Source: Bacteroidales bacterium (GTDB lineage Bacteria > Bacteroidota > Bacteroidia > Bacteroidales > UBA932). Taken from it: a stretch of 64,000 nucleotides of DNA. The notes under the pieces are model-generated. The model ran no database searches. It worked only from the letters and a program-made list of their open reading frames with translations, and was not told where the DNA came from. Positions 18,346-27,234 of this stretch are shown in pieces; within the stretch, counting starts at the first letter, position 1, and the number at the start of each line of letters is the position of its first letter. The position numbers were made by a program, and so were the translations under genes. The stretch spans positions 27,403 through 91,402 of the forward strand of contig JAAZIA010000023.1 of NCBI GenBank assembly GCA_012510445.1. Reading direction: 5' to 3'.

Positions 18346-21300
18346 TTAAACGTTTCTACCGTGACAATGTTTGAATTTTTTTCCGCTTCCACAAGGACAA
18401 GGTTCGTTCCTACCCACTTGTTTTTCTACATGAACGGGAGCATTCGACCTGGGTTCTGCCGATTGTGTTAACAAGTCGGGGCGCGAGGTCTGTGTCTGGC
18501 TCATATCTGTCCTCCTGCTTTGGCTCTCTGCTTTATCCAACCTGTCCTGATCGGTACGTAAAGGAATATGAGCTTTGAGCAAAAAAGAAAGCACTTCGCG
18601 TGCAATCTTTTCCAGCATTTGGCTAAAAAGGTTAAAACTTTCCAGTTTATAAACAAGTAACGGATCTTTCTGTTCGTAAGTAGCGCTTTGAACAGATTGC
18701 TTCAAGTCGTCCATATCCCTTAGGTGTTCCTTCCAATATTCGTCTATCATCACCAGGTTGATGGTTTTATTAATGGCACGCATCAATTCTTTCCCTTTGC
18801 TATCGTACGCCTTCTTAAGGTTTACGATAACCTGGTAAATACGTTTTCCGTCACCTACCGGTACCACTACGTTTTCATACGTGGCCCTCTGAGTTTCATA
18901 AATTCTTTTCATGATGGGCCAAGCCTGCTTTACCAACGCTTCTGACCTTCTGTTGTAGGACTTGTAAATTTGTTCGGACAACTCCTCGGACAACTGAGCA
19001 GTATGGCTTTCTTTAAAGAACTCCCGGCTCATCCCACACTCAATGGATATTTGTCGAATAAGCTCATGGTTAAAACTGTCGTAATCCATTCCGTCCATCT
19101 GCTGAACAAAAGCATCTGCAAAATCAGACATCATGTTGGCTACGTCCACATCTACCCTTTCTCCATACAATGCGTTACGCCGTCTTGTATAAATTACTTC
19201 GCGTTGCGAATTCATTACGTCGTCATACTCCAGAAGCCTTTTCCTAACCCCAAAGTTGTTTTCTTCTACTTTCTTTTGCGCTCTTTCTATGGAATTTGAC
19301 AACATGGAATGTTGCAGCACTTCCCCTTCTTGCATGCCCATTTTATCTACTACCGATGCAATTCTTCCGCTGCCAAAAAGCCGCATAAGGTCGTCTTCCA
19401 ACGAAACAAAAAAGGCAGAAGATCCCGGGTCTCCCTGACGTCCGGCACGACCACGCAACTGCCTGTCCACTCGACGGCTGTCATGACGTTCCGTTCCCAC
19501 AATAGCCAACCCTCCTGCTTCACGCACTCCCTCCCTTAGTTTAATATCGGTTCCCCTTCCTGCCATGTTCGTTGCAATGGTAACAGCCCCTGCATGCCCG
19601 GCTCCTGCCACAATTTCTGCTTCTCTGGCATGCTGCTTGGCATTCAGCACGTTGTGCTTAATACCTCGCATTTTCAACATCCGACTTAACAATTCAGATA
19701 CTTCCACAGAAGTAGTACCTACAAGTACCGGCCTTCCGTTTTTTGTGAGATCTGTAATCTTATCTATGACCGCGTTGTATTTTTCCCGTTTTGTCTTATA
19801 AATCAGATCGTCTTCATCTTTACGTACTACAGGACGGTTGGTAGGAATAACTACTACGTCCAGTTCGTATATAGACCAAAATTCACCCGCTTCTGTTTCT
19901 GCTGTTCCTGTCATACCGGCCAACTTGTGGTACATTCTGAAATAATTCTGAAGCGTAATAGTAGCAAACGTCTGGGTGGCAGCCTCTACTTTTACACGTT
20001 CTTTAGCTTCTATAGCCTGGTGCAAACCGTCAGAGTAACGCCTTCCTTCCAGAACACGACCCGTTTGTTCATCTACAATCTTAATTTTATTATCTACTAC
20101 AATGTATTCCACGTCTTTATCAAACATGGCATAAGCCTTCAACAGCTGATTGACTGTATGAACTCTTTCCGATTTTACGGCATATTCACCAAGCAGTTCA
20201 TCTTTAGCTGCTTCTTTTTCTTGTACACTTAAATCTTTCTTTTCCAGTTCAGAAATTTCCGTTCCAATATCAGGTAAGATAAAGAAGGTGGAATCGCTCA
20301 TTTTCTTAGCAATCAGATCGTGTCCTTTTTCTGTCAGATCAACAGAGCGCAACTGTTCCTCAATCACAAAATACAGGTCGTCTGTGATCAGGTGCATTTG
20401 CTTGTTGTTGTCTTGCATGTAAAAGTTTTCTGTCTTCTGCAGCAGTTGTTTTATTCCGGTCTCGCTCAAGTATTTAATCAGAGGGTTGTATTTGGGAAGA
20501 CCTTTAAAAGCCCTAAGCAGCAGCTTGCCTCCATTTTCTTCATCTCCTTCTCCTATCAACTTGCGTGCTTCTGCCAGCAGCTGCTGAACAAGGGAACGTT
20601 GTGCCGTATACAGCTGTTCTACTATGGGGCGAAATTCGTTAAACTGCTGATCGTCTCCCCTGGCCACAGGTCCCGAAATAATCAACGGCGTACGAGCGTC
20701 GTCTACCAATACCGAGTCTACCTCGTCCACAATAGCATAGTGGTGTTTCCTTTGTACCAGGTCGTCGCGGTTTATGGCCATATTGTCCCGCAGGTAGTCA
20801 AAGCCAAATTCGTTGTTCGTTCCAAACGTGATATCTGCACGGTAGGCTTTTTTTCTTTCTTCTGAATTGGGTTGGTGCTTATCAATGCAATCTACTTTCA
20901 GACCATGAAATTCATAAAGAGGCCCCATCCATTCTGCATCTCGGCGCGATAAATAATCGTTAACCGTTACAATATGCACTCCTTTCCCTGCCAGTGCATT
21001 CAAAAACACCGGAAGCGTTGCTACCAACGTTTTTCCTTCACCGGTAGCCATCTCTGCGATTTTTCCCTGATGAAGTACTACTCCGCCTATAAGCTGGACA
21101 TCGTAATGTACCATGTCCCATGTGATCATATTACCTCCCGCCATCCATTGGTTTTGCCAAACAGCCTTGTCTCCACGGATCTCTACGTAATCTCTGTGAG
21201 TAGACAACTGTCTGTCAAAGTCGGTAGCAGTCACTTCTATTGAGGTGTTGTCATTGAATCGCCTAGCCGTAGATTTCATAATGGCAAAAGCTTGCGGAAG

Positions 21301-21627
21301 TACCTTATCAAGTACTTCTTCAATCTTAATGTCAATCTTCTTTGTGAGCTTATCTACCTCTGTTGCCAGTACTTCTTTTTTGTCAATTTCAATTTCTACA
21401 TCTTCCAACTGTTCCCTTAGGAAAGCCTTCTGTTTTTCATCTTCCGCAATAAACTCTTCAATGATTAGCCTGATTTTCTGTGTTTCTTCACGTAAGGCAT
21501 CGGAGTCTAATGGGTCTATTCGTTCGTATTCTTTTTTGATCTTTTCAACATAAGGGGTCAATTGCTTTAGATCCCTATCTGCTTTAGAACCAAAAATTTT
21601 CCCAATAAAATCTATTAATGAAGCCAT
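18346..21627 (-). CDS. secA: Preprotein translocase ATPase SecA
   Basis: SecA drives secretory proteins through SecYEG. The 1093 residues include the Walker A motif [13 protein letters not shown], the DEAD-type [17 protein letters not shown], helicase motifs GTEAGEFWS and [12 protein letters not shown], and the C-terminal zinc finger [12 protein letters not shown] that binds SecB and phospholipid. It is about 190 residues longer than E. coli SecA because of an insertion in the first nucleotide-binding region (about residues 340-440) seen in Bacteroidota. A -7 element lies 35 bases upstream and lpdA follows. Confidence 0.98.
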   Translation of the reverse strand: MASLIDFIGKIFGSKADRDLKQLTPYVEKIKKEYERIDPLDSDALREETQKIRLIIEEFIAEDEKQKAFLREQLEDVEIEIDKKEVLATEVDKLTKKIDIKIEEVLDKVLPQAFAIMKSTARRFNDNTSIEVTATDFDRQLSTHRDYVEIRGDKAVWQNQWMAGGNMITWDMVHYDVQLIGGVVLHQGKIAEMATGEGKTLVATLPVFLNALAGKGVHIVTVNDYLSRRDAEWMGPLYEFHGLKVDCIDKHQPNSEERKKAYRADITFGTNNEFGFDYLRDNMAINRDDLVQRKHHYAIVDEVDSVLVDDARTPLIISGPVARGDDQQFNEFRPIVEQLYTAQRSLVQQLLAEARKLIGEGDEENGGKLLLRAFKGLPKYNPLIKYLSETGIKQLLQKTENFYMQDNNKQMHLITDDLYFVIEEQLRSVDLTEKGHDLIAKKMSDSTFFILPDIGTEISELEKKDLSVQEKEAAKDELLGEYAVKSERVHTVNQLLKAYAMFDKDVEYIVVDNKIKIVDEQTGRVLEGRRYSDGLHQAIEAKERVKVEAATQTFATITLQNYFRMYHKLAGMTGTAETEAGEFWSIYELDVVVIPTNRPVVRKDEDDLIYKTKREKYNAVIDKITDLTKNGRPVLVGTTSVEVSELLSRMLKMRGIKHNVLNAKQHAREAEIVAGAGHAGAVTIATNMAGRGTDIKLREGVREAGGLAIVGTERHDSRRVDRQLRGRAGRQGDPGSSAFFVSLEDDLMRLFGSGRIASVVDKMGMQEGEVLQHSMLSNSIERAQKKVEENNFGVRKRLLEYDDVMNSQREVIYTRRRNALYGERVDVDVANMMSDFADAFVQQMDGMDYDSFNHELIRQISIECGMSREFFKESHTAQLSEELSEQIYKSYNRRSEALVKQAWPIMKRIYETQRATYENVVVPVGDGKRIYQVIVNLKKAYDSKGKELMRAINKTINLVMIDEYWKEHLRDMDDLKQSVQSATYEQKDPLLVYKLESFNLFSQMLEKIAREVLSFLLKAHIPLRTDQDRLDKAESQSRRTDMSQTQTSRPDLLTQSAEPRSNAPVHVEKQVGRNEPCPCGSGKKFKHCHGRNV

Positions 21628-21662
21628 AGGTAATGCTTAATATTACTATTTCAGATAACTTA

Positions 21663-21670
21663 CAAAGTTA
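21663..21670 (-). promoter_or_regulatory. -7 promoter element for secA
   Basis: Minus strand TAACTTTG, 35 bases before the secA ATG and just downstream of the ferredoxin terminator, so secA is transcribed separately from the ferredoxin gene. Confidence 0.6.
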
Positions 21671-21692
21671 CACTTTTTCTGTATGTAAAAGA

Positions 21693-21725
21693 AAAGGCCG
21701 GCTGAAAACATTTCAGCCGGCCTTT
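21693..21725 (-). terminator. Strong intrinsic terminator after the ferredoxin gene
   Basis: A perfect 15-bp stem (AAAGGCCGGCTGAAA with its complement) closes a 3-base loop, followed on the minus strand by a T-rich tract. It lies 39 bases after the ferredoxin stop. Its strength suggests a short, highly expressed monocistronic transcript. Confidence 0.9.
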
Positions 21726-21764
21726 GACCGGACGTAATCATTCCGAATTTGTTAAGACTCCGGA

Positions 21765-21932
21765 TTATTCAGCTAAAATAGCTCCGACCGGACAAACTGC
21801 AGCGCAAGCCCCACAATCAATGCATTCATCTGCATCAATTACGTAAATATCCCCGGCAGAAATTGCGTCAACGGGACATTCATCAATACAAGTTCCACAT
21901 GCTGTGCAGTCTTCAGTAATTCTGTGTGCCAT
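21765..21932 (-). CDS. 2[4Fe-4S] ferredoxin, 55 residues
   Basis: A small clostridial-type ferredoxin. Residues 9-20 give CTACGTCIDECP and residues 37-48 CIDCGACAAVCP, the two C-x2-C-x2-C-x3-C-P binding motifs for two low-potential [4Fe-4S] clusters. The protein is acidic with no signal peptide. It has its own promoter and terminator. It is a plausible electron partner for the [FeFe]-hydrogenase at 42-46 kb and for pyruvate:ferredoxin oxidoreductase (not in the window); the pairing is inference. Confidence 0.95.
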   Translation of the reverse strand: MAHRITEDCTACGTCIDECPVDAISAGDIYVIDADECIDCGACAAVCPVGAILAE

Positions 21933-21968
21933 GGTAAAAAAATTGACTAATGGTTATAAATAATTCTG

Positions 21969-21976
21969 CAAATATA
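21969..21976 (-). promoter_or_regulatory. -7 promoter element for the ferredoxin gene
   Basis: Minus strand TATATTTG, 36 bases before the ferredoxin ATG. It is back to back with the plus-strand element at 21993 for the DUF1573 gene. Confidence 0.6.
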
Positions 21977-21992
21977 TGAATTAAATTCTTAC

Positions 21993-22000
21993 TACCTTTG
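21993..22000 (+). promoter_or_regulatory. -7 promoter element for the DUF1573-meaB genes
   Basis: TACCTTTG, a perfect consensus match, 21 bases before the ATG at 22022. Confidence 0.6.
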
Positions 22001-22021
22001 TAAAAAGACAAGTATTAGGGT

Positions 22022-23104
22022 ATGAAGCTGCTTCTTTTCCTATTTACAGCCGTTTTACTGCAAAGCCCCACCGTAGAACAAGAAAGTAACGACAACAGGG
22101 TGGTATTTGATAAAACCATTCATGACTTCGGGGATTTTAGAATCGACGACGGTCCCAAGTCACATACGTTTACATTTACCAACAAATGGGACAAGCCCAT
22201 TGTGATTCAAACCGTAGTTTCTTCCTGCGGTTGTGCCGCTCCGGAATGGACAAGAGCACCGGTTAAACCGGGTGAAAAAGGAACAATCAAGGTTACCTTT
22301 AGTAACGACCAGGGTCCCTACCCTTTTGATAAATCTTTAGCTGTTTATATAGCCGGATTTCCTCGCCCTTATGTATTACGTATTCGTGGGGTTGTACATA
22401 GAAAAAAAGTATCTATAACCCAAACACATCCCGTGGTTATGGGTTCTCTAAGGCTTCGAAGACAACTCTTAGAAATGGGACAGATTAACCAGGGAGCGAC
22501 AAAAACAGACTCTATAGAAATCATTAATACCGGGAAAAAACCAGTTTTCTTAAAAGCTATAAGCAATCACCCTAACTTGGTGTTGCAACTGCCCGGCACA
22601 CGCCTAGATCCCAAAGAAAGGGGCTTCATTCGCTACACGATAGATACTAAAAACAAAGAGGAATGGGGAGATGTTATTTACCATGCACAGCTAATCCTCA
22701 ATGATAAAAAAGACCCGTTGCATGTGGTAACAGTAAAAGCATCTGTTAAAATGAATACGGCCGGATTAACAGCGGCAGATAAAAAAAGAGCTCCTCTTCC
22801 GCAAATGAGTAAAAGCGCTATTGATTTTAATGTTGCTTCTGCAGGTTCCCCAATCAGAGCAGATTTTGTTCTTTTTAACAAAGGAAAAAGCACGCTAGTT
22901 ATCTATAAAATAGATACTAGTCACCCTAACATCAAAGTGACTATGAACCAACAGGTGCTTCCGGGCTCAAGCACTCCTGTGAACGTAGTTATTCCAGAAG
23001 AGGCGGTCAAAGATACCGGCGAAGTAATTTATACCGTCAGCCTTACAACGAATGCCCCTTCCAGACCTACCATAAATTTATTGGTTTACGGTCGTATAAA
23101 ATAA
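22022..23104 (+). CDS. DUF1573 (ASH-like Ig-fold) protein
   Basis: A 360-residue protein with a short N-terminal hydrophobic signal (LLLFLFTAVLLQS), so probably periplasmic. It contains repeated Ig-like modules of the DUF1573/ASH type. The first shows the family hallmark HDFGDFRIDDGPKSHTFTF and the cysteine pair SSCGCAAPEW; a second starts near MGQINQGATKTDSIEI and a third near SKSAIDFNVASAG. DUF1573 proteins are abundant in Bacteroidales but their function is unclear. meaB follows after 10 bases. Confidence 0.85.
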   Translation: MKLLLFLFTAVLLQSPTVEQESNDNRVVFDKTIHDFGDFRIDDGPKSHTFTFTNKWDKPIVIQTVVSSCGCAAPEWTRAPVKPGEKGTIKVTFSNDQGPYPFDKSLAVYIAGFPRPYVLRIRGVVHRKKVSITQTHPVVMGSLRLRRQLLEMGQINQGATKTDSIEIINTGKKPVFLKAISNHPNLVLQLPGTRLDPKERGFIRYTIDTKNKEEWGDVIYHAQLILNDKKDPLHVVTVKASVKMNTAGLTAADKKRAPLPQMSKSAIDFNVASAGSPIRADFVLFNKGKSTLVIYKIDTSHPNIKVTMNQQVLPGSSTPVNVVIPEEAVKDTGEVIYTVSLTTNAPSRPTINLLVYGRIK

Positions 23105-23114
23105 TTGATAAAGT

Positions 23115-24194
23115 ATGGACCCTTGTAAAAATATAGATTCTGCACTAAAAGTAAATGAAGGAGTACCACAACCTCCGGCTATTAACCCAAGGGCTCTTCA
23201 TATCATAAAGAAAAGACCGGGTAAAAATCCGGATATCTCTGTCTTGCTGGAAGGCATACGAAAAGGAGACATTCCTATGCTGGCCCGGGCCATTACGCTA
23301 GTTGAAAGCACATTAAACAAAGACAGAGAAAAAGCAAGAGAGCTGATATCTGCTTGCTTGCCTTATTCAGGAAACTCCATACGAGTGGGTATCACCGGAG
23401 TTCCCGGTGTGGGTAAAAGTACATTCATAGAAACTTTTGGAAAACACATAACGGCTGCTGGGCATAAATTAGCTGTTCTAGCCATTGATCCCAGCAGTGG
23501 AAAAAGCAAGGGGAGCATTTTGGGTGATAAAACACGTATGGAGACCCTTGCCAATGACCCCCATGCTTTCATAAGACCTTCTCCCAGCGGAGGATCTCTT
23601 GGAGGAGTTGCCCGTAAAACAAGAGAATCTGTAATCTTATGTGAAGCAGCCGGCTTCGATACTATTTTTATTGAAACGGTAGGAGTTGGCCAATCAGAAA
23701 CAGTTGTCCATTCCATGACGGATTTTTTCTTACTGCTTATGTTGACCGGTGCCGGTGATGGCCTTCAGGGCATAAAACGTGGAATTATGGAAATGTCGGA
23801 CTTGTTGGTAATTCATAAAGCAGACGGAAATAACATAGATAAAGCAAGCCAGGCGCAGTCATTATATCAGGGAGCTCTCCAACTTTTCCCGCCTTCTCCT
23901 TCCGGATGGATTCCTCTTACCTTGACCGCCTCTTCACTGGAGAATACAGGAATGGAAGAAATCTCCAAAACCATACATCAGTATATGAGCCTGACAAAAG
24001 AAAATGGGTTCTTCTATAAGCAACGGGCAGAACAATCGGTTCACTGGATGAGAGAAAGTATTGAAGATTACTTATTATCAGACTTTTATAACAATCCGAG
24101 TATAAAAGACGAATGGATCCGTATGGAGCGAAAGGTAAGGGAGGGTAAAATAGACTCTTTTAGTGCAGCAGCACATATAGTAAAGCTCTTATAA
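23115..24194 (+). CDS. meaB: Methylmalonyl-CoA mutase-associated GTPase MeaB
   Basis: MeaB is a G3E-family GTPase that guards and reloads adenosylcobalamin on methylmalonyl-CoA mutase. The 359 residues show the P-loop GITGVPGVGKSTF, the switch region DPSSGKSKGSILGDKTRM, the FIETVGVGQSE motif and the base-specificity HKADG. The C-terminal helical dimerisation part is present. It lies between a DUF1573 gene and a metal-exporter gene; no mutase genes are in the window. Its presence implies a succinate-propionate branch, typical of Bacteroidales. Confidence 0.93.
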   Translation: MDPCKNIDSALKVNEGVPQPPAINPRALHIIKKRPGKNPDISVLLEGIRKGDIPMLARAITLVESTLNKDREKARELISACLPYSGNSIRVGITGVPGVGKSTFIETFGKHITAAGHKLAVLAIDPSSGKSKGSILGDKTRMETLANDPHAFIRPSPSGGSLGGVARKTRESVILCEAAGFDTIFIETVGVGQSETVVHSMTDFFLLLMLTGAGDGLQGIKRGIMEMSDLLVIHKADGNNIDKASQAQSLYQGALQLFPPSPSGWIPLTLTASSLENTGMEEISKTIHQYMSLTKENGFFYKQRAEQSVHWMRESIEDYLLSDFYNNPSIKDEWIRMERKVREGKIDSFSAAAHIVKLL

Positions 24195-24214
24195 GTTAAT
24201 AAGCCATTTCACTT

Positions 24215-25300
24215 ATGTGGTTGACCGAGATTATCAAGCAAAGCATACTCATTACCGGTCTGGTTATGGTAATGATGATTTTTATTGAATACATAAACAT
24301 CACCAGCAAAGGAATTGCTCTGGAAAAATTGCAAAACAAGCCGTTGTTGCAAATTTTACTTTCAGCCTTCCTTGGAGTACTTCCCGGTTGCAGCGGAGGT
24401 TTTGTGGTAGTCAGTTTGTATACGCATAATCTGGTCTCTTTTGGAGCTTTGGTAGCTATGATGATAGCTACTGCCGGTGACGAGTCTTTTCTTATGTTGG
24501 CCATCATGCCTAAAACCTCTCTGGTTCTTTTTGCCTCTCTTTTTGTTCTTTCCATTATAACAGGCTTGCTGGTAAACAAGTTTGTACGCAAAGTTCCGTT
24601 TGTGTGTTGCCCGGAAAACTTCAATATTCACACGCACATTCATGAAAACCATACAGACCATGAGGGCCGGGATGAACCAAGTGTTTGGGGAACGTTTGGC
24701 AATAATTTTAAAAAGCCGGGAGCCAAACGTCTGCTCCTGCTTTTAGGGCTGATGCTTTTTATTGTCAGTATTTTTACAGGGTTTTTAGAACACGAACATC
24801 ACGGGCAAGAACACCTTCATCCTTCCCTTTTTTCTGAAGAATGGCTCAACCTTATATTTGCAGGCTTGTCGCTTGTAACTCTTGTATTCATGCTATTTTC
24901 AACACGTCACTTTATTGAAGAACACGTTTGGAATCACATTATAAAGCATCATTTTTTAAAAATCCTGCTTTGGACATCTGGGACGTTGCTTGTAATCCAT
25001 TTTTTGGTAGGCAGTTTAGATATAACACAATGGATGCATGAGCAATATTGGATAGTTTTATCCTTGGCAATTCTCATTGGTATAATTCCAACTTCGGGCC
25101 CCCATCTGGTTTTTGTAACACTTTTTGCAACAGGCACTCTCCCCTTTAGTATACTTCTGGCAAACAGTATTGTTCAGGAAGGACATGCCGGACTCCCTCT
25201 ATTGGCAGAAACAAAAAAGGGCTTTTTTCTTGCTAAAGCCCTTAAAATTGCTCTGGCGCTTTTGGTAACGGCAAGTATACGTCTTGTGGGTGCCTGGTAA
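24215..25300 (+). CDS. Putative heavy-metal exporter, ArsP_2 / 10-TM family
   Basis: A 361-residue polytopic membrane protein with about ten hydrophobic segments in two halves. It matches the family annotated as putative manganese transporter or 10-TM heavy-metal exporter. Family-type Gly/Pro motifs appear in both halves: GVLPGCSGGFVVV and GIIPTSGPHLVFV. Two His-rich stretches look like metal-binding loops: residues about 130-145 (HTHIHENHTDHEG) and about 190-205 (EHEHHGQEHLHP). It ends convergent to rho, and its last 90 coding bases overlap the probable rho terminator. The metal is not determinable. Confidence 0.8.
   Translation: MWLTEIIKQSILITGLVMVMMIFIEYINITSKGIALEKLQNKPLLQILLSAFLGVLPGCSGGFVVVSLYTHNLVSFGALVAMMIATAGDESFLMLAIMPKTSLVLFASLFVLSIITGLLVNKFVRKVPFVCCPENFNIHTHIHENHTDHEGRDEPSVWGTFGNNFKKPGAKRLLLLLGLMLFIVSIFTGFLEHEHHGQEHLHPSLFSEEWLNLIFAGLSLVTLVFMLFSTRHFIEEHVWNHIIKHHFLKILLWTSGTLLVIHFLVGSLDITQWMHEQYWIVLSLAILIGIIPTSGPHLVFVTLFATGTLPFSILLANSIVQEGHAGLPLLAETKKGFFLAKALKIALALLVTASIRLVGAW
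25217..25243 (-). terminator. Probable intrinsic terminator of rho, inside the convergent gene
   Basis: A 9-bp perfect stem (AAGGGCTTT with its complement) closes a 9-base loop. On the minus strand it runs directly into T6. It is 79 bases past the rho stop codon and lies within the coding sequence of the exporter gene; there is no T tract on the plus side. Confidence 0.65.
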
Positions 25301-25321
25301 ATGATGCCGGGATAGGGTACT

Positions 25322-27163
25322 TTACTGGTTCATGGTAATCAAAAACTCTTTGTTGTCTTCCGTTCTCATAAGCCGGTCTTTCATAAACTCCATAGCTTCA
25401 ACAGAATTCATGTCTGCCAGATAGTTACGTAAAATCCAGACGCGGTTAAGTGTATCTTTTTCCATTAGCAAGTCTTCCCTACGTGTAGAACTGAGCGTTA
25501 CATCTACAGCAGGGAAAATACGCTTGTTAGACAACCTTCTATCCAACTGCAGCTCCAGATTACCGGTTCCTTTAAATTCCTCGAAAATCACCTCGTCCAT
25601 TTTGGAGCCTGTATCAATCAAAGCCGTAGCCAAAATGGTAAGCGATCCTCCGTTTTCAATGTTCCGGGCAGCTCCAAAAAAGCGTTTGGGTTTTTGCAAA
25701 GCGTTAGCATCTACTCCACCGCTCAACACTTTACCGCTAGCCGGTTGTACAGTATTAAATGCCCTGGCCAGCCGAGTAATACTGTCTAGCAGAATTACCA
25801 CATCGTGACCGCATTCTACCAGACGCTTGGCCTTTTCCAAAACAATCCCGGCTACTTTTACGTGCCTTTCTGCAGATTCATCAAAAGTAGAAGCAATAAC
25901 CTCGGCTCTTACGTTACGTGCCATATCGGTCACTTCTTCCGGACGTTCATCTATAAGCAACACTATCATATACACCTCGGGATTGTTGTCTGCTATGGCA
26001 TTTGCCAAAGACTGAAGCAGTACTGTCTTTCCGGTCTTAGGCTGCGCCACAATTAAACCACGTTGACCTTTCCCAATGGGCGTGAACAAATCCACAATGC
26101 GGTTAGAAAGCGTATTGTGCCCTTTGGAGGTGATATCAAATTTCCGATCGGGGAAGAGAGGAGTAAGGAAATCGAAAGGTACCCGATCCCTAATAAACTC
26201 GGGTTGACGTCCATTGATTTCATGAATTTTGACTAAAGGAAAAAATTTTTCGTTTTCTTTAGGAGGTCTAATCTCTCCACTAACCGTATCACCTGTTTTC
26301 AGACCATACATTTTAATCTGTTGCTGAGACAAGTATATATCATCGGGGGAGTTTAAGTAGTTGTAATCAGAGGAACGAAGAAACCCATATCCGTCCGGCA
26401 TGATTTCCAGTACGCCAACAGCCCTAACAACTCCTTCGTACTCAGGCTTTTTAGCACTATGCTCCTGCCTCTGCTTTTGAACGTCTTTTGCAATAGTCTG
26501 ACGGGCAGTCTTTGTTTCTTCCTCTTTTTTTACCTCTTTCTTTTCAGGATCTTGAACTTTTCTGGGTCTGCCTCTTGGCCTGGGGGCAGGCTTTACTTCG
26601 GGACCCGCTTCCTTTCCAGTTTCTTCTTTAGGAAGCTCAGCTTTTGCTTGTTTAGTCTCCTTCTTTTCTTCTTTCTTAGCCTCATCAGATGCCTTTGTAT
26701 CGGTCTTCTTGGCTTCTACCTTTTTAGTTTCAACGGCTTTTTTTGTGTCGACCTTTTTCTGAGTTTCCGGCTTCTTGGGGTCAGACTTTTTGGTTTCTGG
26801 CTTTTTGGGTTCTGGCTTTTTGGGTTCTGGCTTTTTGGGTTCTGGTTTTTTGGGCTCTGCCTTTTTGGTATCTGAAGCTTTCTTTACTTCTTCTGCGGCT
26901 TTAGGCTCTTTTCCGTCAGTAGGTTTTTTCTCTACGTTCGAATCTTTTGCCTTTGTTTTAGCGGCCCGTGGCGGAGCTTGTTTTTTAGGTTTAGAAGTAT
27001 CCTTCTCAGAGGCAGCAGCAGCTCCTGTTTCTGCCTGTACATCTAGAATCTGATAAATCAGATCGTTTTTGGCATAGGTGTCCAATTTTTTGATACCCAA
27101 TGCCTTTGCAATTCCATGGAGCTCTTCCATAGACTTGTTGCTAAGCTCAATAATATCGTACAT
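25322..27163 (-). CDS. rho: Transcription termination factor Rho with long disordered insert
   Basis: A hexameric RNA-dependent ATPase that terminates transcription. The 613 residues split into an N-terminal SAP-like helical part (1-45), a Lys/Glu/Pro-rich low-complexity insert (about 46-240), the cold-shock-type RNA-binding domain (around [10 protein letters not shown]) and the RecA-like motor (Walker [14 protein letters not shown]-loop and R-loop intact). The insert includes KPEPK repeats and an AT-hook-like PRGRPRK near residue 197. Such inserts are known in Bacteroidota Rho and have been linked to phase separation in Bacteroides. The E. coli protein is 419 residues. Confidence 0.97.
   Translation of the reverse strand: MYDIIELSNKSMEELHGIAKALGIKKLDTYAKNDLIYQILDVQAETGAAAASEKDTSKPKKQAPPRAAKTKAKDSNVEKKPTDGKEPKAAEEVKKASDTKKAEPKKPEPKKPEPKKPEPKKPETKKSDPKKPETQKKVDTKKAVETKKVEAKKTDTKASDEAKKEEKKETKQAKAELPKEETGKEAGPEVKPAPRPRGRPRKVQDPEKKEVKKEEETKTARQTIAKDVQKQRQEHSAKKPEYEGVVRAVGVLEIMPDGYGFLRSSDYNYLNSPDDIYLSQQQIKMYGLKTGDTVSGEIRPPKENEKFFPLVKIHEINGRQPEFIRDRVPFDFLTPLFPDRKFDITSKGHNTLSNRIVDLFTPIGKGQRGLIVAQPKTGKTVLLQSLANAIADNNPEVYMIVLLIDERPEEVTDMARNVRAEVIASTFDESAERHVKVAGIVLEKAKRLVECGHDVVILLDSITRLARAFNTVQPASGKVLSGGVDANALQKPKRFFGAARNIENGGSLTILATALIDTGSKMDEVIFEEFKGTGNLELQLDRRLSNKRIFPAVDVTLSSTRREDLLMEKDTLNRVWILRNYLADMNSVEAMEFMKDRLMRTEDNKEFLITMNQ
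26781..26870 (-). repeat. 15-bp tandem repeat in the rho insert
   Basis: Six 15-base units; the three at 26796-26840 are identical and the outer ones carry a few substitutions. Each unit encodes five residues of the KPEPK type. Identical neighbouring units indicate recent unit gain or loss by slippage without breaking the frame. Confidence 0.9.
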
Positions 27164-27218
27164 TCAAAATGTGTTAAAGTAGTTGGATAATAGCTATGAA
27201 ATAAAAGCTAAGATGTTA

Positions 27219-27226
27219 CAAATATA
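27219..27226 (-). promoter_or_regulatory. -7 promoter element for rho
   Basis: Minus strand TATATTTG, 55 bases before the rho ATG, in the lptD-rho spacer. Confidence 0.5.
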
Positions 27227-27234
27227 TAAAAATT

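Noticed and set aside
26775..27053. Plus-strand Gly/Phe-rich repetitive reading frame opposite rho
   Set aside because: It is the antisense of the KPEPK-repeat region of rho; rho has clear family motifs and this frame has none.
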